From Sanghuangporus weigelae (taxonomy: Eukaryota; Basidiomycota; Agaricomycetes; Hymenochaetales; Hymenochaetaceae): DNA of 64,000 nt. Within the stretch, counting starts at the first letter, position 1; each line of letters starts with the position of its first letter. This document shows positions 49,564 through 63,295 of this stretch, one piece after another. The translations under genes were made by a program, and so were the position numbers. The stretch covers positions 1,302,001 through 1,366,000 of the forward strand of contig CP137319.1 of NCBI GenBank assembly GCA_033182465.1, given 5' to 3'. The notes beneath the pieces were generated by a model. It worked only from the letters and a program-made list of their open reading frames with translations. It was not told where the DNA came from and did not search any database.

Positions 49564-50393
49564 TGCCTCCTCACCCCTATCTGCCTGAGAATGAGTCCTT
49601 GCCTAGGCACGAGAGTTCTACGTTCCAATCTCTCTCCTATGAACCGTTCTCCCCTTGCGCAATTCATGTTTGCATCCCTGTATTTCTGAACACTATTGAT
49701 CTTCTCTCATACTTTCTGATCCTTATTGGACTCCTTTCGACTTTTGCTGCACTCTTTTCTTCATTCACCTTTCTTTACACAATACCCCTGAACAAGCATG
49801 TCACATTCCCCCTTTTTGGTTGCGCTCATTTCTTTAATTTAACATGCCCAAGTTTTAGCAATTCTGACGTTATTTTCTCTCCTTATCAAATCTCGTGAAG
49901 ATGCATAACGTGTGTTTATTTCTTTATTTTGGTGGGCTTATCGAAGGCTATGCGCTTAGCATGATAACCTGGTGTTGTACAGTAAACGAAATTGACAGGA
50001 TACCGTGACTACCCACTCAGAATCCACGAATTAAAAGAAAAGACATGCTCTTCGGATTTGGTGCGGAGTTCAAACTTCATGCAAAAAAAGGACGCGTTTC
50101 ATCACATGTTAACTTAACAACTCCAGTCTGAAGTTCTGCTGTTGAACTTCGAGCTCATTTAAGTTTTGCTACTCTCAAATATGCAGCCAAAAAAATGCAG
50201 AAGGTGCTGAAGATAAGCCTTGCCATCCGAATACCTCCGAGCACAAGTTTTTCAAGTGAACTGGACCGGTCACGAAGCCCTGGCTATTGCATTTCATATA
50301 GAACAATATCGATACATAATGGTAGGGATGCTCCAGGATGAACAGTAGCAAGCAGCTCGTTGAAGGCGAGAGTACATGAGACCGAACCAGCAT
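49564..50393. other. Convergent 3' flanks of LIM-RhoGAP and ribosomal P2 genes
   Basis: 830 bp of T-rich DNA on the RhoGAP side (49600-49920) probably contain a long 3' UTR and the poly(A) sites of both convergent genes. An open frame at 49563-49898 has a membrane-like, T-driven composition and no motif, so I treat it as 3' UTR. Confidence 0.4.
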
Positions 50394-50845
50394 TTAGTCG
50401 AAAAGACCGAAGCCCATATCGTCGTCCGACTCTTCCTGTAAATAACAAGAGATTCAGTACTACTTCCATGACCTATTTAACAGTACTAACCTTTTCCTCT
50501 TCCTTCTTTTCCTCCTCTTTGGGGGCTTCGGCGGCAGCACCACCTCCACCTCCACCGGCAGCAGGAGCAGCAGCAACTCCCCCACCAGACGGGACCTGTA
50601 CGGACAATCTTTAGACTCGAGCTCATATGAATAGACATGCACTGGATACGAACCGAGGCGAACTTGGAAGTACCCTCAGTGATCAGTTCATTGATGTCCT
50701 TGCCCTCAAGTTCAGACAAAAGCTTGGAAAGGCGATCCTCATCAACGTCAACGCCGACAGCTCCGAGCACGCTCTTGATGTCATCAGCGGTTGGGGACGC
50801 CTTGCCTCCAGTCTGCAACAGGAGATAAGCAGCGATGTAGCGCAT
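50394..50845 (-). CDS. RPP2: 60S acidic ribosomal protein P2
   Basis: P2 forms the ribosomal stalk with P0 and P1 and recruits elongation factors. Three exons (50654-50845, 50491-50595, 50394-50435) give 112 residues. It begins [20 protein letters not shown], continues [20 protein letters not shown] and [16 protein letters not shown], then a Gly/Ala hinge, a Glu/Lys run and the conserved end [12 protein letters not shown]. The Met before RYIAAY is the family's start, although an in-frame upstream ATG exists 8 codons earlier. The gene is head to head with RPS15. Confidence 0.95.
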
Positions 50846-51197
50846 TTCTTTTTGTACAATTAGCTTCATATTTTCAACAATTTCGGTATTCAGAGCTTAC
50901 TTTATGTGTCGTTAGCTAGTTCGGGCAGCCGCAAATCGCTAGAACGATTCAGGTCTCATCGATCACTCAATAGCGAAAGTGAACTTGCCTTTAATCCCTT
51001 AGGGAAGACTTGAGGATTCTGTCCGAGATATAATGAAATGTGAGTGTGAGAGACGGCGCGCGATCCTAGAGATGACATGATTACCAAAATTGGTAATGCT
51101 ATATAGCATATGACCAGTGCGTGTCACTTCTCACTTCGTCGTCGTGAATAGTCGTCTCGCCTCCAACGTTCTTCAAACGAAAAATCGATAAAACAAG
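50846..51197. promoter_or_regulatory. Bidirectional promoter of ribosomal protein genes P2 and S15
   Basis: 352 bp lie between the divergent start codons of two ribosomal protein genes, which must be co-expressed. An exact inverted repeat ATTACCAA-AA-TTGGTAAT at 51080-51097 sits about 100 bp before the S15 ATG and is a candidate factor site. T-rich and C/T-rich runs flank both starts. Confidence 0.5.
51080..51097. repeat. 18-bp palindrome in the P2/S15 promoter
   Basis: ATTACCAAAATTGGTAAT is an inverted repeat of two 8-nt arms around two A residues. Its place in a shared ribosomal-protein promoter suggests a dimeric regulator site; that is inference. Confidence 0.5.
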
Positions 51198-51998
51198 ATG
51201 GTTCGTGATGAGTTTGCCCATGCATCATTGTCGAGGCTAATCGTCTTAATGGGATCTTAGGCTGACGCCGACGTTACTGACCCGACCGTTGCTGCCGAGC
51301 TCAAGAAGAGGAGGACGTTCCGTACTTTCTCCTACCGCGGCGTTGAATTAGACAAACTTCTGGATATGAAGAACGAAGACGTATGTGATTGAACGGATTA
51401 TCATTTATTTTGACTGACTCTGTCTCTAGTTTGTTGAGGTATGAATAGTAGTAACTCTGCAGTCCGTCAGATTATCAATATGCCGCATAGCTCGTCCACG
51501 CTCGTGCTCGTCGCCGATTCCAGCGTGGGTTGAAGAAGCGCCCTATGGGCCTTATCAAGAAACTTCGCAAGGCAAAGAAGGCTGCGCCGCCTAACGAGAA
51601 GCCGGCCGTCGTCAAAACCCACCTGCGCAACATGATTATTGTTCCAGAAATGATCGGGTCGGTTATTGGCATCTACAACGGAAAGGTTTTCAACTCGGTT
51701 GAAATCAAGCCTGAGATGACCGGACATTATCTCGCGGAGTTCTCATGCTCGTACAAGCCCGTTAAGCACGGTCGCCCGGGTGTAAGTTTACGCTTTGTTT
51801 TTACTTGACCATGTTGAACTTAATTTCTGTCCCTTAGATTGGTGCGACGCACTGTAAGTCACGACGCTTGTTCGTACTTGAACCTCCGCTGACGACTAAC
51901 GAATTTCCTTTGGTCGCATTTAGCTTCTCGCTTGTGAGTGAATTTAATCTTATAATCTTGTCTTTACTGATTTTCACCCTAGCATTCCTCTGAAGTGA
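51198..51998 (+). CDS. RPS15: 40S ribosomal protein S15 (uS19)
   Basis: uS19 sits in the head of the small ribosomal subunit near the A-site tRNA. Seven exons (51198-51200, 51261-51380, 51430-51438, 51491-51781, 51838-51853, 51924-51933, 51983-51998) give 154 residues, the usual size. The protein reads [37 protein letters not shown], then [80 protein letters not shown] and SRFIPLK. The start codon is an exon by itself. FVE is encoded by a 9-nt exon and SR plus part of F by a 10-nt exon. The protein's extreme conservation makes these tiny exons certain. Confidence 0.96.
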
Positions 51999-53535
51999 TT
52001 CCATATTGTCGCTTATTGTTTTCCCTCGCATTTTCCATGTTCTTACATATGTCAGACCCAAAAAATGCCAAGCATATGTATTACGATTCGCATAGACCGT
52101 GTTCCACGCACGGGAAGGATCTTCTGTTTTGATCTGATCTGTTGTGACTGAGGCCTGAGCACACGTGATGTGTTATCTCCTGATTTAAAAATCAAGTTGA
52201 AGAGAGAGTTTTATATCGTTTTAACTACCGAGGGCAGGCGAGGCAGGCGGCGTCTTCGTGAGATCTGACAGATCCACAGGATGGGCCAATCACTTTTGTT
52301 CTCGAGGTGGTCGGAGTGATCAGGGACTCTGGTTCCGAAAAGAGCTAGGAGCCCAGTTGCTGGATTATTGGGTGGAAATGGATCTGATCAGAAAAAGAAA
52401 TGATGTGAGAGAGAATTGATTCTGGAGCTGAGAAATCTGGTGCGTGTGGCAACGGTTTCAGGATGAAGCGGAGAGTTCCATCAGTCGAATCGTTGAACAA
52501 CCATCTCAGCCAACGAACGACGAGTGAGTGGCTAGAGATAAGCGTCGGTGCCGTAACGGAGCCATTTGGCGCTTGAAAAGCATCACTTTCCGGGATAACA
52601 ATCTCACAAGCCGTCGTAGCCGTAGTGTCCACAACTTTCCACAATGTGATCGGACGGGGATCTGGCCGTGCAGATGCACTGAGCGCTAGTGACTACGGGA
52701 GCCACTCTGATTTCTTTCCTCTCATTCTGTCGTCCTCGCACGAAATATCGAAGGACAACGGCCCAAGAGTGGACAGATCCGATGCTTCTCAATGCTTGGT
52801 TTTTCTGTTTGGATCCAAAATACGACGACGGCGAACTCGACTACATAGATCGGCGACTTCCCAGAGTTAGCTCACGGCAGTCACCATCTAAACCCTCTTT
52901 CCTGAATTAATTTATCTATCTATCGATATCTTCGCATTTTCTTACCTGATTTTCGCCTGTGTGCCAACCAAAGTCCCGTATTCACGCTGAGACCAGGTTC
53001 ACTGTGGCGTTCCACTGGCACTAGTACTGGCACGAGGCAGCGGTACAGATCGGCGGCGAACAAGAATATTATTATCACGTACGGAAACAGGACGAACGAA
53101 GAAAATCACGTTGCGAAAAAGTAATATCAATATTATTAATATTTACTAGTACCGCAATAACGTTAGACACGGATATGTGCTATATCCATTAATATTGCCA
53201 ATTTGAATTTGAGTATTTTTGATCATATTCAACATTGAGCCGCCGCCGGAGGAACCGCCGGTTTAGCATGCGAAGGTCACACCGCGGCGCAGACTCGGCC
53301 GGCACGCATGTTGCCGGCCTCGCGGAAAAAGAAAATAATTACTATTAGATTTCGTGTATTGCAATGTATGAGCTGACCGTCACCCTGCTCATCTCCTTTG
53401 TCCATCTCTTCACTTAGCTCTGCCATGTCCGAATCCATCCTCATCCTGCTGCCCTGATATTCACTCCCTCTTCTTCTTGCGTTCTTGCCTATTCCCGGTT
53501 TCTGCTATTTCCCCCCTTCTTTAAGTCTTGCGGTT
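51999..53535. other. Gene-poor stretch between RPS15 and the Zn2Cys6 gene
   Basis: About 1.5 kb. Open frames occur at 52345-52644 (minus, 99 codons) and 52689-52910 (plus, ending DDGELDYIDRRLPRVSS). Their composition is protein-like, but I recognise neither and see no splice partners. The part 53080-53350 alternates very AT-rich DNA (AATATTATTAATATTTAC, 53127-53144) with a GC-rich block (GAGCCGCCGCCGGAGG and nearby GCCGGC motifs), probably the promoter of the transcription factor gene. Confidence 0.35.
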
Positions 53536-56500
53536 ATGGACAGACCTGTTGCTTCATCGCACACGTCCCAGTCTCAATCCCGAATACCTCGCTACTCAAA
53601 TGACCCCACTGAACCTTCGGACGTGCTGCCCACACGCGCTTCGGTTCCCAAGGGTCCGAAACGCAAACGTCTTATAAAGGTATAGTTTAAGCCACTACCG
53701 ATCTTGAGCTTAAATTTTCAATATTATGGCGTTGACATCCTGACCTTCGTTCCTCCATTTAGGCCTGTGACCCTTGCCACAAGAGTAAACGTCGCTGCGA
53801 CGGGACTGGTGAGCTTGCTTGCCTCTAGATCCCTCGCTTAATTCAAGTCTAATTGTATAAAACGTCGAACTCCAGCCCCTTGTAGCAATTGGTAGGCAAT
53901 ACTTCGGTATGCATAGACGTTATTCTAGTGCTGAGATATTGTCTGCGCGAATTAGCTACTTCGCGTCGAAGGAATGCACGTACACCGACTCCACCGGGAG
54001 ACCTGTACCTGCTCCCAATTCGTTACGGCCGGACATACTTCTTACCCAACCCAGCGCGGATGTTCACAGCCCCACGAACATCAATTCATCAGCGCCAGCT
54101 ACTGCCTCGGGCTCGTACCAAGCTCCGGAGCCAGTTCACTTTCAAACAGGAATTCAACAAACCGAACCTCTGCCGTCAGCAAGCGCTGCTACATCTGGAT
54201 CCTCTCTCGTTATCGTAAGCCGTTCCCCAGTTCGATCTTTCTTCAATGAAACGCCTCCTCCTCATGGCCTACGCCTTGACCTGCCTCGCGATCTTCTCCC
54301 TCCGCGTAAGCGACCAAAAAATGACACGGAATCGTCTGACAAGTATCGTAAGATGACTCGCAAAACTTGGATGCTCCTGTCCTCGATTGACGCTGGCTTA
54401 TTTACCACAGAACACGCAGCATACAGACGTATGGATGGAACTGATACGTCCGTTGACTTCCAGAAACATATTGTTCACGAACTCATCAACTGTAAGTCGT
54501 GACAACGCCATTTGATATGTCGTATATTGGCCTTCGGATATCGGCCGGTAGTTTGTAGCCCTTTAGCGATGACTTCTCGGTTCTTTGACATTACTCCGTA
54601 CAAGGCGGGTCATCTTCAATGTACATTTCTGATTATCCTTCATGATGGAAGTGATGCTGTTGTTTTCCCCCTTCTAATCATCCCCATCCTCTTCTTTAAC
54701 TTACCTGCCTTAGGGATTCATGTGCCTCCATGGAATAGCTTCTTGATGTGGCTTTACTGACGTCTTTCCTTTAACTTAGTGTTTTTCGCCCATTGCCACC
54801 CTCATCGTTTGATCATTCATTCTACTTCCTTCCATGTGGATCTATGTCGCGGCCGCATTCCAAACTACCTTCTCAATGCTATCTGCGCGGTTGCAGCGCC
54901 CTTGTCTCAGAACCCTCTCATACGCGTAACTCCGGTCCGCCATTCTGGAGAGAGGTTTGCAAATGCTGTACTTGCAGATCTTTTTGACGCAGAGGGCCGT
55001 TTGATGGCATCAGGGTTGGAAGCTGCGCAGGCGCTGGCACTAGTTCAGACCTATATTGTGTATAAGGAAAGTAGTATGCATAACGATTTACGCCTTTACG
55101 GTGAGTTAGACACTCATGGATTTTCCTTATTTACTCGTTTTTATGATCCGATGCTTAGATATCGCCCTCCGTATACTACATACGATGCATACGCGGGATG
55201 CGGATCAGAGCACCTCTGATACGTCTCCGCTGTCCCCAGATGAACTGCATGCCCGCGGAGTTCGGCGAGAAAGTGCTCGACGTACTTTTTGGTTGATACA
55301 TCTGGTTGAGGTACTTGGAGCAGTTTTCACGCGACGTCCCACGATGTATAACAGGGAAGACTTGGCTGGTGTTCGTCTGCCTTCTGATGAAACAAGCTTT
55401 GATTTAGCACTGCAAGTCCCATCAGGTGAGTTCTCGTGTACGATTGCCAGAAGATCAGTCCTTACGTGCCTAGTACGAGCAGAATATCTCGACTGTCCGC
55501 CATTGAAGACGAGAGATACTTCAGAATTCGGACATGTCATACGTATAGCATCCATTCTTCTAAATATTGAACGCGGTAACATGGATCGTGAGTGATCAGC
55601 TCCTTTTCGCCAATCGCTGAAAGGTCTGACCTTCCCATCTGCTCGCGCAGGCCCGGACCACCGGGCACTATCAGACTGTGAACAGGAACTCGAGGTAACT
55701 TTTCCTCGACTATCTTCTCTGCTATCTTCTGATCAGTACATCTCTTTATCACTTCATCGGCTGTTTTCGTACCGCATGACCATCCTACGACACCTACTGT
55801 TTCTGTATGCTTGCTATAATTGTGTTTTGGCTGTCATCTCTGCTCCTAGCAATGGGTTCTCAGTCTAGCAGATCACCTTAAGTACAGCTCCGAGAATCTT
55901 CAGGCCCATCTCACGCTTTGGGAAACGGGATCGAACAGCAGCACATGGTGTTACTGCTTCATGCACATATTGCATGCATGCGCCGTTTTGGCTATAAGTA
56001 GTGTAAGTTCCTTATCAGTTCTATCTGAAGTATTAGTTTCTCGTGGTCGCCGCGTGATCATCTTGCTTCCTTCACTTCGTTAATGTTTTTCATTTCGCTT
56101 AGCGTGAATGGAATACTAACTGCGTTTCATAAAGGCTCGGAGGCGTTTGGGACAGCCCGATTGCCGCGATCATGACAGTGCGCTTCAAGCATTTCCGGTG
56201 ATAATAAAGGCTCTAGGACCACGAGCTCGGAACAGCATATTAAGTACGTTCATTTTATCTTGCACCTTCACAAAAGATATCGAGTATGCTGAAATATGTT
56301 GATCCTCCATCAAGTGGGGAGCGTGCTCTGGGTACAGTACTGTGGTCCGCATGCAGCCGTCTACAACGGTTCACTAAATGGTCTAAAGAATAATGTGACT
56401 GAACCGAGCATGTCGTCTCACGCACGTGAGGGAGCGTTCGAGAATGCCGCTACAATGGACGTTCTTCCTCAATTGGACCTGTGGGTTAAAGAATGGGAAG

Positions 56501-57138
56501 AATTTTGGGGTCCAGCAACGATGCACGATAACGGTCACGCCCTAGAACCGGGTTGGGAAGAACGCCGTTCGGCCTATCAGCAATTGCGCTCCACCGCGGC
56601 TTCCGTTCCCAGTATTGAAACGACTTACGCAGGAGACGGCCCGTCGAGTACGGCAATGAGTCGAAATGTCCCAGACGTCGTCATTGATTCCGTGCTTCGT
56701 CCGGGCGACGAGGGCGAGTCTACGCCTCCTCAGCTGGCATCGCCGTCCTTGTCGACTACTTCTACATTGCGATTGCGGCTTCCTTCGCTGAAGTCAAGTG
56801 GATTGCTAGATGTGCTTCCGGACGACTCTCTTGGGAGCCGCTCGTCAGGTGCATCAACACCAGTTAAGGTTCCCCAACCTTGGCAGTTGAATTCTAATTC
56901 GCCGCGGCCACCTTTGCTGTCTCCCGGGTTACCAATTTCCGTTGGATCTGGTTCCATTGGGAGTGCGCCGTTGTCTCCTCAACCCCATTCGCCCAGCTTT
57001 CAGGACCTGCACACGCCACAAGTCCGTTTACAGGCGCCGAATTTCTATCAATCTGGTAGCGTGCATCCGAGTCCAGGGATCGTCGCGGCTCCCTCATCGT
57101 ACGAGGAAACGGAAGGTCACTTCGCGGACCGATCCTAG
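53536..57138 (+). CDS. Zn(2)-Cys(6) fungal transcription factor
   Basis: This is a nuclear DNA-binding regulator of the Gal4 type. After a 48-residue leader ending in the basic GPKRKRLIK, the zinc cluster reads ACDPCHKSKRRCDGTAPCSN then CYFASKEC, with six Cys in the C-x2-C-x6-C, C-x2-C-x6-C spacing. It is spread over four exons. A linker and RKTWMLLSSIDAGLFTTEH lead to the Fungal_trans middle-homology domain: LFFAHCHPHRLIIHSTSF, LLNAICAVAAPLSQNP, LALRILHTMHTRD, ELHARGVRRESARRTFWLIH, LAGVRLPSDETSFDLALQ and KTRDTSEFGHVIRI. The C-terminal 280 residues are Ser/Pro-rich and likely the activation region. The intron at 54493-54778 is about 286 nt, much longer than most here. The target genes are unknown. 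Confidence 0.85.
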
Positions 57139-57776
57139 CTCCAATTGACTCACGTAATGAAGGAATTTTAAACCACAATATCGACAACGCCCCACTCAAA
57201 AGTAGTCGCCATTTGCTATTCCCGCCTTTATGTTCACTTCACATGGTGCTGGGAACCCGTTGCACTGCCTTCAGGCTTGGCTCTGTCCTTATTTATTTTA
57301 GACTATTGTTCATTCTTATTAGTGCTCTGCTAAAGTTTATGCTATTCTCATCTTTGCTTAGCTCTGCCATTTCAAGTATCTGCTATGACTTTGTGAATTA
57401 CGTCATATTAGTACACGTTCACTTCGTCTGCATCTCTGCCTTTTTTCTTTTTATTCTTCCCTACTAGTAATCATTTGAGTCTATCTTAGCATGTAGCTTT
57501 AGAGCTTACCTTATCACTGCACACAGTCGGCATACTCCGACATCGGCTTATTTTGCCCAAAATTGTCACAAACTTGATTTCACTCCACATGTGCGGGAAG
57601 TTGATGCCAGTTTCTAACTTACTTTATTCTCACCCTGCCCTGACGACGTCGATCTACATTTTGACAGGCGGTTCCGAATGTTCCAGTGGCTGTGCCTTCA
57701 GCACGTGAGTTTGACACTTATACATCTATGATCTACGCTCAAATAGGCTTCTCAGAACTCTCTGTTTCCGACACTC
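57139..57776. other. Intergenic stretch between the transcription factor and Cox23 genes
   Basis: 638 bp, T-rich at 57260-57470, with the 3' UTR of the transcription factor. A possible upstream first exon for Cox23 lies near 57676-57702 (ATG to a GTGAGT donor), which would add a few residues. No other gene is seen. Confidence 0.35.
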
Positions 57777-58225
57777 ATGGTGGAACCACTGCTCCCATCT
57801 CCAGACGATGGAAAGGTTCCAAAAAACTACAAAGAGCATTTCAAGGTCAGTGAGGAGACTTGACAGATGATAGGGTGGCATTTATACTAAGCCCGCAGCT
57901 TCTAGGCGCATAAGACAGTCATCACGAAGTTCGTTGAGTACGTTCAAACTCTTCATCCGATGGACCAGATATGAAAGTTTAACCGTATATTAAGTCCTTG
58001 CGAAGATGCATCTCGTGCCTCTATGGAATGTATGAACCGCAATGATTATGACAAGCAGAAGTGCAGAATTTTTTTTGAAGCGTACAGAGAATGCAAGAAG
58101 ACTTGGGTGGGTTATATCCAACGGCTTCCTTTTCGTACGCCAATCTGATTGTGCCCGGTCAGATGGAACAAAGGCGGGAGGACGGATTGAAAGGGCGTGA
58201 CAACAAGATTGACGTTAAGGCATAA
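57777..58225 (+). CDS. COX23: Cox23-type twin CX9C protein of the mitochondrial intermembrane space
   Basis: Cox23 is needed for cytochrome c oxidase assembly and copper handling, and is imported by Mia40. Four exons (57777-57845, 57906-57937, 57995-58106, 58163-58225) give 91 residues. MVEPLLPSPDDGKVPKNYKE is followed by FVDPCEDASRASMECMNRND, YDKQKCRIFFEAYRECKKTW and a charged end GRDNKIDVKA. The four cysteines form two CX9C pairs, C-EDASRASME-C and C-RIFFEAYRE-C. The start is the first ATG in the exon. An upstream exon could lengthen it slightly. It is convergent with the amidase gene, 76 bp away. Confidence 0.82.
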
Positions 58226-58301
58226 AGTAAAGTGACTGTATTTCCCGTAGGCTAAAGATATGTTACACCGAGAATACAGGATCTAAACAGAACTGCGTCA
58301 A

Positions 58302-60643
58302 TCAGTTTCTGCGTTTCCAAGCACTTGGACCGAAATCTCGTGGTCCGAGGACTTCATCGACGATCTTCATCATCTCAATGACCTTCTCGTCCTCCAAACT
58401 CTTTCCGACGACCTGGACCGCGACGGGTAAGCCAGCCATCTGTTCTGGATTGTACGCGGCATTCTTTGCGTGATACAGTCCGTCTTCGAGGAGTTGCGAA
58501 CCACAACCATGTTCTGCGCTGTGCTTCCATTCGTCAGTAAGCGCGTCTATCTTCGGATCTACTCTTGTGACGGGGACAATGCCGACTGGACTGTCTATGA
58601 CATTATAAAGTATTGTTCCCGCAGCAAGGGGTGAGAGCGTCATAGTCGCTCTGAAAGGACGATCAGCAATTTGCAAATATCAGTTGTGTAGATTTACCCG
58701 TGCGGAACAGCTGGCGTAGCTTGAACGGGAGCGATTATACCGTCGAATTTGTACTTCTGCCAAACCTAATAACCGTTAAAGCCCGCTACCGTTAGTCTGG
58801 TTCGTGTTGGATATGATCTCTACGTGCCTCCTCATACCAGCACTTTCGCAGTTTGTCTCGCTTTGCGATTGTCGCGTAGAACTCATTGACGGTCTTTACC
58901 CTCGCATTATCTAAGCAATCCGCGAAGACATCGTCATGCAGAAGATTTCTGACGATCCATGCCGCGAGATTCCGGATGAAGCCTAATTGAACAAGAGGGT
59001 TGGGAGAAGTCCTTGGTAGCATCGATTAAAGCAAGACGTACCAGGAAGCTTCGGTCCTAGAGTTACAAGGAACAGGCTGCTTTCCTAGACAGAAGATCGT
59101 CGTAGTTTCGAAGCAATCTGATAGCAAGTATTCCCTACCCTAGGGTCTGGTCCTAGATGATCCAACAGTGCCTTGTACCCGTCAGAAGAAGTAAGCGCCA
59201 CAAAGAGGTACATCGCCTCCCGAGCTGAAGAAGATCAGCGTCAGTTCACAGCAGAAGTTTTCGCAAATTTTCCGCACCTAACGTCGGCTGGAACTCGATA
59301 CATTCGTGCCCTGCTTTTCGTAGTGCTTCAACGGTCTCCAATACCGCGCGCTTACACGCTGGGGAGGCCTTGACAAATAGGTCTTCCATTTGTCGGTTAG
59401 CCTGAGGAACTGCATACTGTAAGGTGAAAATAGTACCGGATGTATAATAGCCGAACCGCAATTTGTTCGGAAGTGTAGTTTCGCGGTAAGGTAGAGGTGG
59501 GAGTAAACGTTTATATTCTGGCCACTCCGCTCCGAATAGAATACGACTGGCCACTTCGATGTCGTCCACAGACCTGAGCACACCAATATACTTCTATTAA
59601 AAATACGAATAGAATGGTTGATCGGCAGTATCGCACCTGCCCATGGGACCCACAACGACGTTGATGGCTTCAAACCCAGGAGAGGGATCTACGGGACGGG
59701 AAGTCAGTGACCGCAGAAGTCGATCGTGATTAACCCTGAGATTACCCTTAGCTCCTTCACCACATATCCTTCCATAGCTGGGTTTGAGAGAATAAATACC
59801 GCAATAACCGGTTGGTATACGCAAGCTTCCGCCAATATCTGAGCCAACTCCTAGGGCTGAACCATTCTGCGCGAGTAAAGCGGCTTCTCCACCTGAGCTT
59901 CCACCAGACGTATGCGCCGCATTGATACTCCATGGATTGGTCGTGCGGCCGAAAAGAGGATTTGAGCATTCGAAGGAAAGCATTGTCTGTGGGACGTTCG
60001 TTTTCGTGATGACGATTGCGCCATTTTTACGGAAGACTTCTACGATGTGAGCATCCGAAGATGAACAGTTATCTGTCCATTGTGTATAACCAACGGACGC
60101 GTCATATCCCGTAATCTCAACTAAAGGAGGGGGTTTAATAGGCGTGCAACGTTTCAAAGAAGGATTGACACGTACATTGGTCCTTGAAACTTACGGGTAC
60201 GCCATGCAGTGGCCCGCGAATTTGCTTTGTAGAAGCAAACTCGTCATCCAGTTCCTCGGCTTCTTTCAAGGCATTTTCAAATAAGACTACAGAAGAAGAA
60301 GAATGAGAAACTATCCAAATTATCTGTAGCGCAAGGGTCGTACTTTCCGTCAGGCAATTTGTGGCCTCATGTGCACGGATAGCTTGACGAATATAGGCTG
60401 AAACGACTTGACTAGAAGTCCACTCGCCTTCGCTGATTCTTTTAACGATCTGCGAGGCTTTTCATGGCTATTTCAACATCTACGTTCAAGTAAAAAGACG
60501 AGTATTTTCTCACCAGTGGCTTGCAAGTACGCATTATCTTCTTGAGTGCTGCCACCGTTCGCTTCAAGTTGCTTCCGCGCTCTTGCAATAGCGTCAGCTC
60601 TCTCAGCTTGCTTCTGCTTTACGATATCTTTCCAAGAAGGCAT
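58302..60643 (-). CDS. Amidase-signature hydrolase
   Basis: Amidase-signature enzymes hydrolyse amides through a Ser-cisSer-Lys triad; fungal members act on acetamide, fatty-acid amides or related compounds. The multi-exon gene starts MPSWKDIVKQKQAERADAIA. Motifs in order are IVKRISEGEWTSSQVVSAYI, KQIRGPLHGVPVSFKDQ with the catalytic Lys, GYDASVGYTQWTDN, VITKTNVPQTMLSFECSNPL, the signature HTSGGSSGGEAALLAQNGSA, GVGSDIGGSLRIPTGYCGIY with the nucleophile Ser, a variable half, and QMAGLPVAVQVVGKSLEDEK near the end. All three catalytic positions are visible. There is no signal peptide. The substrate cannot be told. Confidence 0.88.
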
Positions 60644-60886
60644 CTCAGACAGGTAAGCGAATCAAAGTGGTCGATAAGAAAGTACAGTTAACAGGAAACT
60701 ATGTTATATACTTGAAGTAGAACCACATTAGACCGAGCATTGGGACGCGACGCAGATCAGTTCCCACGTGAAAAAAGACATCACGTTATAGGCGCTGTAA
60801 ATTCAGGACCACAATTTTCTCGACAGATACAAAAACTACGGGTTGATAAAATCCTGGCAATATACGCTAGCAAGAAGCACCTTTAA

Positions 60887-63075
<2,189 letters not shown>

Positions 63076-63220
63076 TTTTGTGATGTTGGTTGTTGGAAGT
63101 AAGCACGTCACGTATCGTGCGTGACCAATACCAAGGCAAGTCTTGTGACGGTGTGATCGATCATCATCGGAGTCTGAATTCCTCCGCGGCGCGGAGAGTG
63201 TCTATCTGCCAACGCGTATA

Positions 63221-63263
<43 letters not shown>

Positions 63264-63295
63264 GACCAACTCACACGTCCACCAAGGCCTGCAAA
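63076..63295. promoter_or_regulatory. Divergent promoter of U2AF65 and the oxidoreductase gene, with a microsatellite
   Basis: 220 bp lie between the divergent start codons. It contains a GC-rich palindrome-like block CCTCCGCGGCGCGGAG (63181-63196) and the hexanucleotide repeat described separately. No TATA box is seen. Confidence 0.4.
63222..63263 (+). repeat. (ACACAT)n hexanucleotide microsatellite
   Basis: About seven tandem copies of ACACAT without interruption lie 33-74 bp before the oxidoreductase ATG. Such runs are length-variable and could alter spacing in the shared promoter. Confidence 0.85.

Noticed and set aside
49563-49898. Plus-strand frame of 111 codons after the LIM-RhoGAP stop
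   Set aside because: T-rich DNA makes it look membrane-like. It follows the RhoGAP stop directly and is best read as 3' UTR.
51201-51260. TGATGA box in RPS15 intron 1, a possible C/D snoRNA
   Set aside because: The intron is only 60 nt and no matching D box (CTGA) near its end gives a usable guide layout.
52345-52910. Frames of 99 codons (minus) and 73 codons (plus) between RPS15 and the transcription factor
   Set aside because: Composition is acceptable, but there is no recognisable domain, no partner exon and no promoter signal, so I do not call a gene.
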